A stretch of DNA of 46,539 bases from DASWKG01 sp036396755 (GTDB lineage Bacteria; Actinomycetota; UBA4738; CALAEC01): assembly GCA_036396755.1 (NCBI GenBank), contig DASWKG010000024.1:1-46539 (forward strand), given 5' to 3'. Positions 31,053 through 39,062 of the stretch are shown piece by piece. Each line of letters begins with the position of its first letter. Position 1 is the stretch's first letter. The notes below the pieces were generated by a model. That model made no database searches. It was not told where the DNA came from and worked only from the letters and a program-made list of their open reading frames with translations. The translations under genes and the position numbers were made by a program.

Positions 31053-32144
31053 GTGACCAGGCGGACCTCGCGGAAGATCAAGGTCGGCTGGGTGGAGGTC
31101 GGCGGCGACGCCCCGATCTCCATCCAGTCGATGACCACCACGCGCACGGCCGACGTGAACGCCACCCTCCAGCAGATGGCGGCGCTCGTCGCCACCGGCT
31201 GCGAGATCGTCCGCGTCGCGGTTCCGCACAAGGAGGACGCCGACGCCCTCGCGCAGATCGCCGAGCACGCCACCATCCCGGTGATCGCCGACATCCACTT
31301 CCAGTGGCGCTACGCGATGACCGCGCTCGAGGCGGGGATCCACGGCCTCCGCATCAACCCCGGCAACATCAAGTACCAGGACAAGGTTCGCCTTATCGCG
31401 CGCGAGGCGAAGGCGCGCGGGGTGCCCATCCGGATCGGGGTGAACGCGGGGTCGCTCGAGAAGGAGCTGCTCGAGAAGCACGGGCGCCCGTCACCGGAGG
31501 CGCTCGTCGAGTCGGCGCTGAACGAGGTGCGCATCCTCGAGGACGAGGACTTCACCGACATCAAGATCTCCGTGAAGCACTCGAACGCGGCGGTGATGAT
31601 CGAGGCCTACCGCCAGCTCGCGGCCGCCTGCGACTACCCGCTCCACCTGGGGGTCACCGAGGCGGGCCCGCTGCCGGCCGGCGCCGTGAAGAGCGCGGTC
31701 GGGATCGGGACCCTGCTCGCCGAGGGCATCGGCGACACGATCCGTGTCTCGCTCACCGACGACCCCGTCGAGGAGGTGAAGGTCGGGGCGTGGATCCTGC
31801 AGTCGCTCGGCCTCCGCAAGAAGGGGCTCGACCTCGTGGCCTGCCCGTCCTGCGGCCGCGCCGAGGTCGACGTGCTCGGCCTCACCAAGCAGGTCAACGA
31901 GGCGATCGAGGCCAGGGGCCTCAAGGCGCCGATCCGGGTGGCCGTGATGGGGTGCGTCGTGAACGGGCCCGGCGAGGCTCGAGAAGCAGACCTCGGCGTG
32001 GCCGCGGGCAAGGGGTACGGTCAGCTGATCGTCCGGGGCGAGGTGCAGGAGCGCCGGATCCCCGAGGAGAAGCTGGTGGAAGCGCTGCTCGAGGAGGCGG
32101 AGAAGCTCGAGGCCGAGTGGGCGGCGAGCGCGCCGGCCGAGTAG
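31053..32144 (+). CDS. ispG: 4-hydroxy-3-methylbut-2-en-1-yl diphosphate synthase (IspG/GcpE)
   Basis: 363 aa. IspG converts MEcPP to HMBPP with a [4Fe-4S] cluster. The TIM barrel begins with ISIQSMTTTRTADVNAT. The cluster ligands are visible in CPSCGR (~265-270) and MGCVVNGPGEA (~298-308, the third Cys), with the conserved Glu at its end. The GTG start is supported by the -10-like hexamer. Clustered with dxr (same pathway). Confidence 0.97.
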   Translation: MTRRTSRKIKVGWVEVGGDAPISIQSMTTTRTADVNATLQQMAALVATGCEIVRVAVPHKEDADALAQIAEHATIPVIADIHFQWRYAMTALEAGIHGLRINPGNIKYQDKVRLIAREAKARGVPIRIGVNAGSLEKELLEKHGRPSPEALVESALNEVRILEDEDFTDIKISVKHSNAAVMIEAYRQLAAACDYPLHLGVTEAGPLPAGAVKSAVGIGTLLAEGIGDTIRVSLTDDPVEEVKVGAWILQSLGLRKKGLDLVACPSCGRAEVDVLGLTKQVNEAIEARGLKAPIRVAVMGCVVNGPGEAREADLGVAAGKGYGQLIVRGEVQERRIPEEKLVEALLEEAEKLEAEWAASAPAE

Positions 32145-32172
32145 CCGCGCGCCCGCGTCGAGGGGAGGGTCG

Positions 32173-33891
32173 ATGCGCAACGCGCATCGCGTGGTGATGG
32201 CGGGACTCGTGGTCGCGCTGATCGCGCTCCCGGCACCGGGGGGCACGACGAGCGCGCAGCCGGTCGCCGAAAACTTCGACGTGCTGGGCCACTCGGACCT
32301 CGGCGCCGACTCGATCTACGGTGACGTCTGGGTCCACGAGGACGTCGCGTACGTCGGCACCTGGGTCGTCCCGTGCGAGGGGGCCGGGGTGCAGATCGTG
32401 GACGTCTCCGACCTCGCCAACCCCACGCCGATCGGTCGGCTGGCGGAGCGACCCTCGACGTCGGCCGAGGACGTCGTCGTGCGGAGCGTGACCACACCCA
32501 CGTTCGTCGGTGACCTCCTCGCGGTCGGGCTCCAGCGCTGCGGCTTCGAGGACGGTCTGGAGCAGCAGCAGTGGGGCCTGGGGCTGTGGGACGTCACCGA
32601 CCCGACGGCGCCGGTGGAGCTGAGCTTCCTGCCGCTCGTCAACCAGCTTGGCGGTGTGCACGAGCTCGACGTCTTCCAGCGCGGCCTCGACGTGTACGCG
32701 CTCGTGGCGACGCCGAAGACGGATTGGTTCGAGGAGGAGCCCGTCGGCGACGTGCGGATCATCGACATCACGGACCCCTCGAACCCGGTGGTGGTGGCGG
32801 ACTGGGGGGCGCGCGAGCAGGGGCCGTCCCGGGGGCCGTTCGACGGCCAGGGGAACTCCCCCTCGATGTTCGCGCACAGCGTTCGCGCCAGCGCCGACGG
32901 AACGAAGGCGTTCGTGTCGTACTGGGACCTCGGCGTCGTGACGCTCGACATCTCCGACGTGACCAACCCCACGCTCGTCGGGCGGACGCGGTTCCCGGCG
33001 TTCGCCGAGGGCGAGGCGCACTCCGTGGCCGAGTACGAGGCGCCCGAGCGGTCGTTCCTGCTCCAGAACGACGAGGACACCAACGCGAAGTCGCCCGTGC
33101 GGGTCATCTTCGACGGGGCCTTCCGGGGAGAGGCGGCCGAAAGCTCCGGCGCCACCGCGCTCTGGCTCGAGCGGGGCCATCGCGTGTCCGGCCGGGTGGT
33201 CCAGGCTCGCCGGCAGGGATGCCGGAGCGACGACTACCCCAAGGGCACGGACGGCAGGGTCGTCGTCGTCCGCACCCACCTGCACTTCTACGACCCCGGG
33301 AGCCATCCTGAGGCGCAGTGCGGCCTGCGGCAACAGCAGCGCCGGGCGACGAGCGCCGGCGCGGCGGCCGTCGTTCACGACTGGATCTCGACCGCGACGT
33401 CCCCAACCTCGATCTTCGACTTCTTCGAGGCGAGGATCCCCGTGGTGCTCGCCGAGCACTCGCTGGCGCGCGGCATGCTTCGGGAGGGGCGCGTGACGCT
33501 CGAGGCGACCAAGCCGTCGCACGGCTTCCTGCGCGTGTTCGACGCCGACACCGGCGAGCAGGTGGCAACGTTCGATGCCATCGACGGGGTCCACGAGCTG
33601 CCGGCGCCCGAGGGGGTCTGGTCGATCCACAACACCGAGGTGATGGGGGACCGGGCGTACTCGTCGTGGTACTCGAACGGGATCGTCGCGCTCGACCTCA
33701 CCCCGCTCCATCAGGACCCGCCCGCCGCCCCCGTGAAGGTCGGGCAGTTCCTCCCTGAGCCGGAGGCGTCGACGTTCTCCGACGTCCCGGTCGTGTGGGG
33801 CGTCTACGTGCGCGACGACGGCGTGATCTTCGCGAGTGACATGGTGACGGGCCTGTGGATCGTGCGCCCCACCGGCCCGGCCGCCGCATAG
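32173..33891 (+). CDS. Secreted LVIVD-repeat beta-propeller with PA-like insert
   Basis: 572 aa. A signal peptide (VVMAGLVVALIALPAPGGTTSA) precedes LVIVD-type repeats, seen as VQIVDVSDLANPTPIG, LGLWDVTDPTAPVEL, VRIIDITDPSNPVVV and VVTLDISDVTNPTLVG; a last blade returns near residues 450-560. Residues ~330-445 interrupt the propeller and resemble a protease-associated (PA) domain: Cys residues at both ends, RATSAGAAAVVHDW and IPVVLAEHSLARGML. Related LVIVD proteins are secreted and of unknown function. No protease domain is present, so the PA domain may bind a ligand or partner. The ribosome-binding site is GAGGGGAGGG (32159-32168). It lies between ispG and proS, where other genomes have different genes. 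Confidence 0.8.
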   Translation: MRNAHRVVMAGLVVALIALPAPGGTTSAQPVAENFDVLGHSDLGADSIYGDVWVHEDVAYVGTWVVPCEGAGVQIVDVSDLANPTPIGRLAERPSTSAEDVVVRSVTTPTFVGDLLAVGLQRCGFEDGLEQQQWGLGLWDVTDPTAPVELSFLPLVNQLGGVHELDVFQRGLDVYALVATPKTDWFEEEPVGDVRIIDITDPSNPVVVADWGAREQGPSRGPFDGQGNSPSMFAHSVRASADGTKAFVSYWDLGVVTLDISDVTNPTLVGRTRFPAFAEGEAHSVAEYEAPERSFLLQNDEDTNAKSPVRVIFDGAFRGEAAESSGATALWLERGHRVSGRVVQARRQGCRSDDYPKGTDGRVVVVRTHLHFYDPGSHPEAQCGLRQQQRRATSAGAAAVVHDWISTATSPTSIFDFFEARIPVVLAEHSLARGMLREGRVTLEATKPSHGFLRVFDADTGEQVATFDAIDGVHELPAPEGVWSIHNTEVMGDRAYSSWYSNGIVALDLTPLHQDPPAAPVKVGQFLPEPEASTFSDVPVVWGVYVRDDGVIFASDMVTGLWIVRPTGPAAA

Positions 33892-33896
33892 AGCGG

Positions 33897-33902
33897 TATC
33901 CT
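33897..33902 (+). promoter_or_regulatory. Putative -10 of proS (leaderless)
   Basis: TATCCT, ending 7 nt before the ATG at 33910; no Shine-Dalgarno sequence in the gap. Confidence 0.5.
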
Positions 33903-33909
33903 GACGTCC

Positions 33910-35622
33910 ATGCGAACCACCGAGCTCTTCGCCCGCACCCTTCGCGACGCCCCCGCCGATGAGGAGGCGCCATCGGCCCAGCTCCTGATCCGCGGCGCCT
34001 TCGTCCGCAAGCTGATGGCGGGCATCTACAACCTGCTGCCGCTCGGCTGGCGCGTGCTCCGCAAGGTCGAGCAGATCGTCCGGGAGGAGATGGACGCGGC
34101 CGGCGCGCAGGAGCTCCGGATGCCGGCGCTCGTGCCCTCCGAGCCGTGGAAGGCGACCGGGCGCTGGCAGGCGTACGCCGCCGAGCAGCTGATGTTCACG
34201 CTGAGGGACCGCCACGATCGCGAGCTGGGGCTCGGGCCCACCCACGAGGAGATCGTCACGCCGCTCGTCGACGCCGAGTACTCGTCGTACCGCGACCTGC
34301 CGGTGAACGTGTACCACATCCAGTGGAAGTACCGGGACGAGGCGCGCCCGCGCTCGGGGCTCATCCGCGCTCGCGAGTTCCTGATGAAGGACGCGTACAC
34401 GTTCGACCGCGACTCCGAGGGCCTCAAGGTCGCCTACGCGAAGATGGTCGACGCCTACAAGGCGATCTTCACGCGATGCGGGCTCGACTTCCGAGTGGTC
34501 GAGGCCGACCCGGGCCTGATCGGCGGCGACGTCAACCACGAGTTCATGGCGCCGGCGGACGTCGGGGAGGACCTGTTCGTCTCCTGCGACAACTGCGACT
34601 ACGCGGCGAACGTCGAGGCGGCCTCATCCCAACCGCCGAAGGCGCCGGATGTCGCGATGGAGTCGATGGAGCGCGTCCCCACGCCGGGCCGCTCCACGAT
34701 CGAGGCGGTCGCCGACCTTCTCGACGTGCCCCAGAGCGGCGTCCTCAAGGCGATGGTGTACCGCGTGGGCGACGAGCTGGTGGCCGTTCTGCTCCCCGGC
34801 GACCGCGAGGTCAGCGAGAGCAAGCTCCGGCGCGTGTTCGCCCCCGCCGAGGTCGAGATGCTTGGCGACGCCGACTTCGAGCAGCACGGCCTCGCCAAGG
34901 GCTACGTGGGGCCGCAGGGGCTCCAGGGCGCCACGATCGTGGCCGACCATCACGTGCGCGGCGGAGCCAACTGGGTGGCCGGGGCGAACGAGCCCGACCA
35001 GCACGCGACCGGCGTCAACGAGGGCCGCGACTTCTCCGTCGACCGATGGGAGGACCTCGCCGGCGTGCGCGAGGGCGACACGTGCCCGCGCTGCCAGACC
35101 GGCACGCTCAGGCTCGGGAGGTCGATCGAGGTCGGGCACACCTTCCAGCTCGGCACCAAGTACTCCGTCCCCCTCAAGGCCACCTTCCTCGACGAGGACG
35201 GCACCGAGAAGCCCTTCGTGATGGGCTGCTACGGCATCGGCGTGTCGCGGATCGTCGCGTCGGTGGTCGAGCAGCACCACGACGAGCAGGGCATCACCTG
35301 GCCCAAGCACCTCGCGCCCTACGAGGTCGTCGTGATCCCCACGAACATGGACCAGGACGACGTCGTCGCGACCGGCGAGCGCATCTACGCCGAGCTGCGA
35401 GAGGCCGGCATCGAGGTCGTGCTCGACGACCGCGACGAGCGCGCCGGCGTGAAGTTCACCGACGCCGAGCTCATCGGCTACCCCCTGGCGATCGTGGTGG
35501 GCAAGAAGGGCCTCGCGAACGGCGTGATCGAGGCGAAGCTCCGCGCGTCGGGGGAGAAGCGCGAGATCCCGGTCGACGAGGCCGTCGCCGGGACCCCCGG
35601 CTTGCTCGCCGAAGCTCCCTAG
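33910..35622 (+). CDS. proS: Prolyl-tRNA synthetase (bacterial type with editing domain)
   Basis: 570 aa, the length of the bacterial type. Class II motifs: motif 1 region GIYNLLPLGWRVLRKVEQIVREEMDAAG, TxE loop in LGLGPTHEEIVTPL, motif 2 QWKYRDEARPRSGLIRAREFLMKDAYTFD, and motif 3 GCYGIGVSRIVASVVEQ. A YbaK-like editing insertion lies between (~255-395, STIEAVADLLDVPQSGVLKAMVYRV). The anticodon-binding domain follows, from YEVVVIPTNMDQDD. The stop codon overlaps the stop of the convergent minus-strand gene (bases 35620-35621 are shared), so the genes run directly into each other. Confidence 0.97.
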   Translation: MRTTELFARTLRDAPADEEAPSAQLLIRGAFVRKLMAGIYNLLPLGWRVLRKVEQIVREEMDAAGAQELRMPALVPSEPWKATGRWQAYAAEQLMFTLRDRHDRELGLGPTHEEIVTPLVDAEYSSYRDLPVNVYHIQWKYRDEARPRSGLIRAREFLMKDAYTFDRDSEGLKVAYAKMVDAYKAIFTRCGLDFRVVEADPGLIGGDVNHEFMAPADVGEDLFVSCDNCDYAANVEAASSQPPKAPDVAMESMERVPTPGRSTIEAVADLLDVPQSGVLKAMVYRVGDELVAVLLPGDREVSESKLRRVFAPAEVEMLGDADFEQHGLAKGYVGPQGLQGATIVADHHVRGGANWVAGANEPDQHATGVNEGRDFSVDRWEDLAGVREGDTCPRCQTGTLRLGRSIEVGHTFQLGTKYSVPLKATFLDEDGTEKPFVMGCYGIGVSRIVASVVEQHHDEQGITWPKHLAPYEVVVIPTNMDQDDVVATGERIYAELREAGIEVVLDDRDERAGVKFTDAELIGYPLAIVVGKKGLANGVIEAKLRASGEKREIPVDEAVAGTPGLLAEAP

Positions 35623-38504
35623 ATCGTCACCGACGCCGAGTCGGTCCCGTTCGTCTCGCCGTGCTCGCTGGTGATGCCGCCGGCGGCGACGAAGGCGGTG
35701 CCGCCCGGGTTCAGCGTGACGGTGGTGTGCCAGCGGCCGCCCTCGCCGAGGTGCGCGGGCACGATGTCCGTCGTCCCGTCGGGGTGCTCGAAGGTCACGA
35801 ACGCCGAGGCCACGTCCCCGGTGTCGGCCCACGGCCGGAACGAGCACGTGTAGCAGTACCACTCGAAGAGGCTCGGATCGTTCGGGGCGGCGGGATCGCG
35901 GACGAACGTGCGCTGCTCGCGGATGAACCGGGCGGGGGACTGGTAGGAGTCGGGGTAGTCGATCGGCCCGATCGTGGCCGTCAGGTTCCCGCCGCCGACG
36001 GCGGGTACCTCGATCTGCCGCGTCGGTCCTACGACGAAGCTCACCCTTCCGTCGCCATCCACCCGGAGGTCCTCCACCGTGATGCCGCTCCACGGCCGGA
36101 CCTCGAAGGTCTCGGACTCCAGATGGTAGGGGAACGCCGCGCCGAGGATCCGGCGGCGGCCATCCACGACGAACCGGTAGGTGCCGGCGGGCGTCACGCC
36201 GGGTCGCTCGCCGAGGTCGGTGAAGTGGGAGGAGAACGCCTCGAAGTGCGCGGTCCACCGCCACTCCTGGTTCCCCTGGAGGTAGGGCGCGAGGCCGTCC
36301 TCGGGCGTCTCCGGGAACTCGAGCGTCACCACGACCTCGCCGCTCATGTCCCCGTAGCGCTTCCAGCCCTCGCCCGTCTGCCGCTCGACGACGGCCGAGG
36401 GGTTGTCGGTGTAGTTCGAGCCACCGCGCCAGGTGAAGAACGCCGCGTCGAACCGCTCGATGTCCTCGGGCTGGTCGAGCGCGGCCGGGTCCCCCCCGTC
36501 GTCGGGCAGCGCCACCTCGTAGGCGGGGATCGCAGCCGCAGCGGCCGCGCCGAGCGCCGCGGCCCGGGCGTCGGCGGAGGCCTGGTCGATCGGGGTCTTG
36601 GCCCCGGCGACGGTGTCGGAGAGGTCGCCGGGCTCGGGGCCGCCCTTCAGGAAGCCGCCCATCTGCACGAGCCGCGTCGCGAGGTAGTCGGAGGAATGCG
36701 GCCCGAAGCCGGTGAGCGCCTTGCGGTAGTGGTCGCCGCGCTGGTACTCGCGGTAGGTGGCGATATAGCCGAGGTAGTCGTTCGCCATCCCGATCGTCAT
36801 CGTCATCCCGAAGCCGAGCGCCGGCGTCAGCTCGGTGTGGGTGTAGTTGCCCTTGATGTCGGCGGGCACGGTCGGCTCCGACTCGGCCCACGGCGTGTAG
36901 GCGGGCTCGTTCCAGCCCGCCGCGTCGTTGCGCACCTGCGCGCGCATCTTCTGGAACGTCGCGTTCGCGACGGTGAGGGTGGCCGACTCGTTGCGCGGGT
37001 CGGGGCACGCCCATGAGCCGCTCTCGTTCTGCGTGCATCGGGCCGACCAGTCGTAGCCGACCCAGATGTTCCCCGCGATGCGGTCGGTCCGCGTCTTCAC
37101 GTTCCGCGTCTGGTCGGCCCACTGCTCGCAGGGACAGACCGTGATGAGGAGGTCGCCGAGGCGCGCGGTCTGCAGGTGCACCGAGAGCGTCTCCTGCAAG
37201 CTCCCGTACGACGGCGCGGAATAGTTCTCCGGAACCGGGATGCCGAGCGCCTGGAGGTCGTCGGTGGTCACGCCGGGGTCGACCGGGCCGGGCAGGCGCT
37301 CGCAGTCCGGGAGGCCCGCGACCGGCACACCGGGCCGCCCGTCGAAGGCCGAGTCGGTCCGGCAGTTCGAGACGCCCGGGTAGGGGTGCGAGATCGGTCC
37401 GGGGAACACGCGGCCGGCCATCGCGACCGGGAAGCCCTCGGTGAACGGGAGGAAGCGCCCCGGCGTCTCGGGGGTCTCCCGCTCGACGTCGCGCCACGTG
37501 TCGATCACCACGTCGGCCATCAGGCGCGCGGCGTACTCCGCCTGCGCGTAGTCGCGGTGCGTGAACTCGAGCCGCTCGTGGATCGAGTGGTAGGTGCTCC
37601 GCTCGGGCTCGGCCGAGCCGACCGACCCCTGGCTCCAGATGAGCACCGCGCCCGTCGCCCGGTCGACCATCCGCTCGAGCGGCGCGAGGTAGTCGGCCGA
37701 GACCAGGTCGTTGCCCTCGAGGAACTCGGGGTGCAGCCCGAAGTTCGCCAGGATGCCGAGCGGCTTGGGGTTCGCGGGGTCGGAGATGTCGTCGAACCGC
37801 ACGACCATCATGTCGTGGTCGTTGTCGGACTGCGGGTAGCCGGCCGGCGAGCCGTCGTCGGCGATCGCCGGGCCGAACGAGTGGCGGTGGGTCTTGTCGA
37901 AGTACGAAACCGACGCCCCCATCCGCACCGGCACGAGCGAGTCGGCGGCCCGCTCGACCGCGAGCGCCATCCGCTGCGCGTAGTACTCGAAGAAGCGGAG
38001 GTCGAACCCGTCTTGGAAGGCCCACGGCCCCCAGGTCGTCGAGGAGTAGAACGGCGAGGTGTGGTTGTGGCTGACCATCATCGCGAAGTGCTCGCGGTCG
38101 ACCCCCGAGTCGCCGGCCTCGATCAGCTGTGCGGCCCGGCGCCACAGCATGTCCTGGGGGATGTACAGGTCGTTCTTCACGAACGCGACGCGCGTGCCGT
38201 CGGGCCCCTCCACGACGAGCGCCCGTACCGTCAGCCGCGACTGGATGCCGTAAGAGGGCACCCGCCGCACCTGGTGCGAGTGCGGGTCGAACCCGTGCGC
38301 CTTCAGGATCGCCGTCGGGTCGCCGTCGTCGACGAGCGGGTCGCTGGCGTACTGCCCCGCCGAGGCCCCCACGTGCCAGGTGGCGTCGACCACCGCGACG
38401 CCCGCACGAGAGACCGGCTCGGCGGCCGCGGGGGAGGCCGCCGAGAGGAGCGATCCGCCGACGAGCAGGATGAGAACGAGCGCGGGACTGCGGTAGGGGC
38501 GCAC
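35619..38504 (-). CDS. Secreted neutral/alkaline ceramidase-like hydrolase
   Basis: 961 aa from GTG 38504, which gives a classical signal peptide (SPALVLILLVGGSLLSAASPAAA); an ATG at 38603 would add 33 low-complexity residues. The N-terminal two thirds resemble neutral ceramidases: SRAGVAVVDATWHVGASAGQ, VAFVKNDLYIP, zinc-ligand-like His147/His148 region in MVSHNHTSPF, His258 in LANFGLHPEFL with LVSADYL after it, and SQGSVGS (~291-297) where the family has its nucleophilic Ser. The C-terminal third (from ~650) is a beta-rich region with several Cys. Neutral ceramidases hydrolyse N-acyl sphingolipids; the true substrate here is unknown, and bacterial sphingolipids are uncommon in actinobacteria. 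It is convergent with proS. Confidence 0.75.
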   Translation of the reverse strand: MRPYRSPALVLILLVGGSLLSAASPAAAEPVSRAGVAVVDATWHVGASAGQYASDPLVDDGDPTAILKAHGFDPHSHQVRRVPSYGIQSRLTVRALVVEGPDGTRVAFVKNDLYIPQDMLWRRAAQLIEAGDSGVDREHFAMMVSHNHTSPFYSSTTWGPWAFQDGFDLRFFEYYAQRMALAVERAADSLVPVRMGASVSYFDKTHRHSFGPAIADDGSPAGYPQSDNDHDMMVVRFDDISDPANPKPLGILANFGLHPEFLEGNDLVSADYLAPLERMVDRATGAVLIWSQGSVGSAEPERSTYHSIHERLEFTHRDYAQAEYAARLMADVVIDTWRDVERETPETPGRFLPFTEGFPVAMAGRVFPGPISHPYPGVSNCRTDSAFDGRPGVPVAGLPDCERLPGPVDPGVTTDDLQALGIPVPENYSAPSYGSLQETLSVHLQTARLGDLLITVCPCEQWADQTRNVKTRTDRIAGNIWVGYDWSARCTQNESGSWACPDPRNESATLTVANATFQKMRAQVRNDAAGWNEPAYTPWAESEPTVPADIKGNYTHTELTPALGFGMTMTIGMANDYLGYIATYREYQRGDHYRKALTGFGPHSSDYLATRLVQMGGFLKGGPEPGDLSDTVAGAKTPIDQASADARAAALGAAAAAAIPAYEVALPDDGGDPAALDQPEDIERFDAAFFTWRGGSNYTDNPSAVVERQTGEGWKRYGDMSGEVVVTLEFPETPEDGLAPYLQGNQEWRWTAHFEAFSSHFTDLGERPGVTPAGTYRFVVDGRRRILGAAFPYHLESETFEVRPWSGITVEDLRVDGDGRVSFVVGPTRQIEVPAVGGGNLTATIGPIDYPDSYQSPARFIREQRTFVRDPAAPNDPSLFEWYCYTCSFRPWADTGDVASAFVTFEHPDGTTDIVPAHLGEGGRWHTTVTLNPGGTAFVAAGGITSEHGETNGTDSASVTI

Positions 38505-38677
38505 GGGAGAGGCATTCGACGTCGAAGGGGCCGTTCCCTGCCCGAGGGGTGGTGGGGGCCAACGGGAGCAGACCGTGGGGCGACCCCAGCGTTCTTTCGT
38601 CATCGGGCCACCCAGGCGGTGGCTGAATGACGGAACAACGAGAAAGCCGGGGGGTTGCGGGGGCCGGCGGCGTCGCC

Positions 38678-38683
38678 TACCGT
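38678..38683 (+). promoter_or_regulatory. Putative -10 of the small gene at 38690 (leaderless)
   Basis: TACCGT, ending 6 nt before the GTG. It lies in the divergent region opposite the ceramidase-like gene, for which no TANNNT box was found close to either start. Confidence 0.4.
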
Positions 38684-38689
38684 TCGGGC

Positions 38690-38971
38690 GTGGCCGCCGT
38701 CTCGTCCCGATTCCGGGAGTTCGCGATGCTCCATGCCGACGCCGAGGCCGTGATCCAGCGGATCGGCAAGGGCACCTGGGACTGCCTGCTCGTCGACGTC
38801 GACGGCCTGTGGGTGCGGGAGGTCTTCCCCTCCGCCGAGGCCGCGATGGAGGCCTGCCGCGGCCTGGGCGTCCGCTTCCACGAGGGATGGGAGGAGGAGC
38901 CCCGCATGGTCCAGCGGATGAACCGGCGGGACCACTGGGGCGAGCCGGGCGGCCAGCGCCGGGCGCTGTAG
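38690..38971 (+). CDS. Small protein of unknown function
   Basis: 93 aa from GTG 38690, chosen because a -10-like hexamer ends 6 nt upstream; ATG 38627 would add 21 Gly/Arg-rich residues. The sequence is soluble and acidic (RIGKGTWDCLLVDVDGLWVREV, then HEGWEEEPRMVQRMNRRDHWG). No signal peptide, membrane span or known catalytic motif is seen, and I do not recognise a family. The regular alternation in the middle suggests a small alpha/beta domain. It precedes the rimP operon and may share the hairpin at 39031 as terminator. Confidence 0.7.
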   Translation: MAAVSSRFREFAMLHADAEAVIQRIGKGTWDCLLVDVDGLWVREVFPSAEAAMEACRGLGVRFHEGWEEEPRMVQRMNRRDHWGEPGGQRRAL

Positions 38972-39004
38972 GGCGCCTCCGAGCCCGCCGCCTGACGGAC
39001 TCGC

Positions 39005-39010
39005 TATACT
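39005..39010 (+). promoter_or_regulatory. Putative -10 of the rimP-nusA-infB operon
   Basis: TATACT, the best -10 hexamer in the region. With normal spacing, transcription would begin around 39016-39020, giving a ~45-nt leader that contains the terminator-like hairpin. Confidence 0.5.
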
Positions 39011-39062
39011 TGACCTCCAGAATCACCCATGTGGGCGCGCGCCCACCTTTTTTTTGGAGGTC
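39011..39062 (+). promoter_or_regulatory. rimP leader: nested inverted repeat over the Shine-Dalgarno sequence
   Basis: TGACCTCCA (39011-39019) is the exact complement of TGGAGGTCA (39055-39063), which contains the GGAGG Shine-Dalgarno sequence and the first base of the ATG. The terminator hairpin lies inside this repeat. If both arms are in the RNA, pairing would hide the ribosome-binding site; with a start at the predicted +1 the left arm would be mostly missing. Confidence 0.4.
39031..39055 (+). terminator. Intrinsic terminator / attenuator before rimP
   Basis: GTGGGC (39031-39036), loop GCGC, GCCCAC (39041-39046), two C and then eight T (39048-39055). This is a textbook Rho-independent terminator, the only clear one in the window. 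It ends 7 nt before the rimP ATG, so it must be read through or regulated for the operon to be expressed. Confidence 0.75.
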
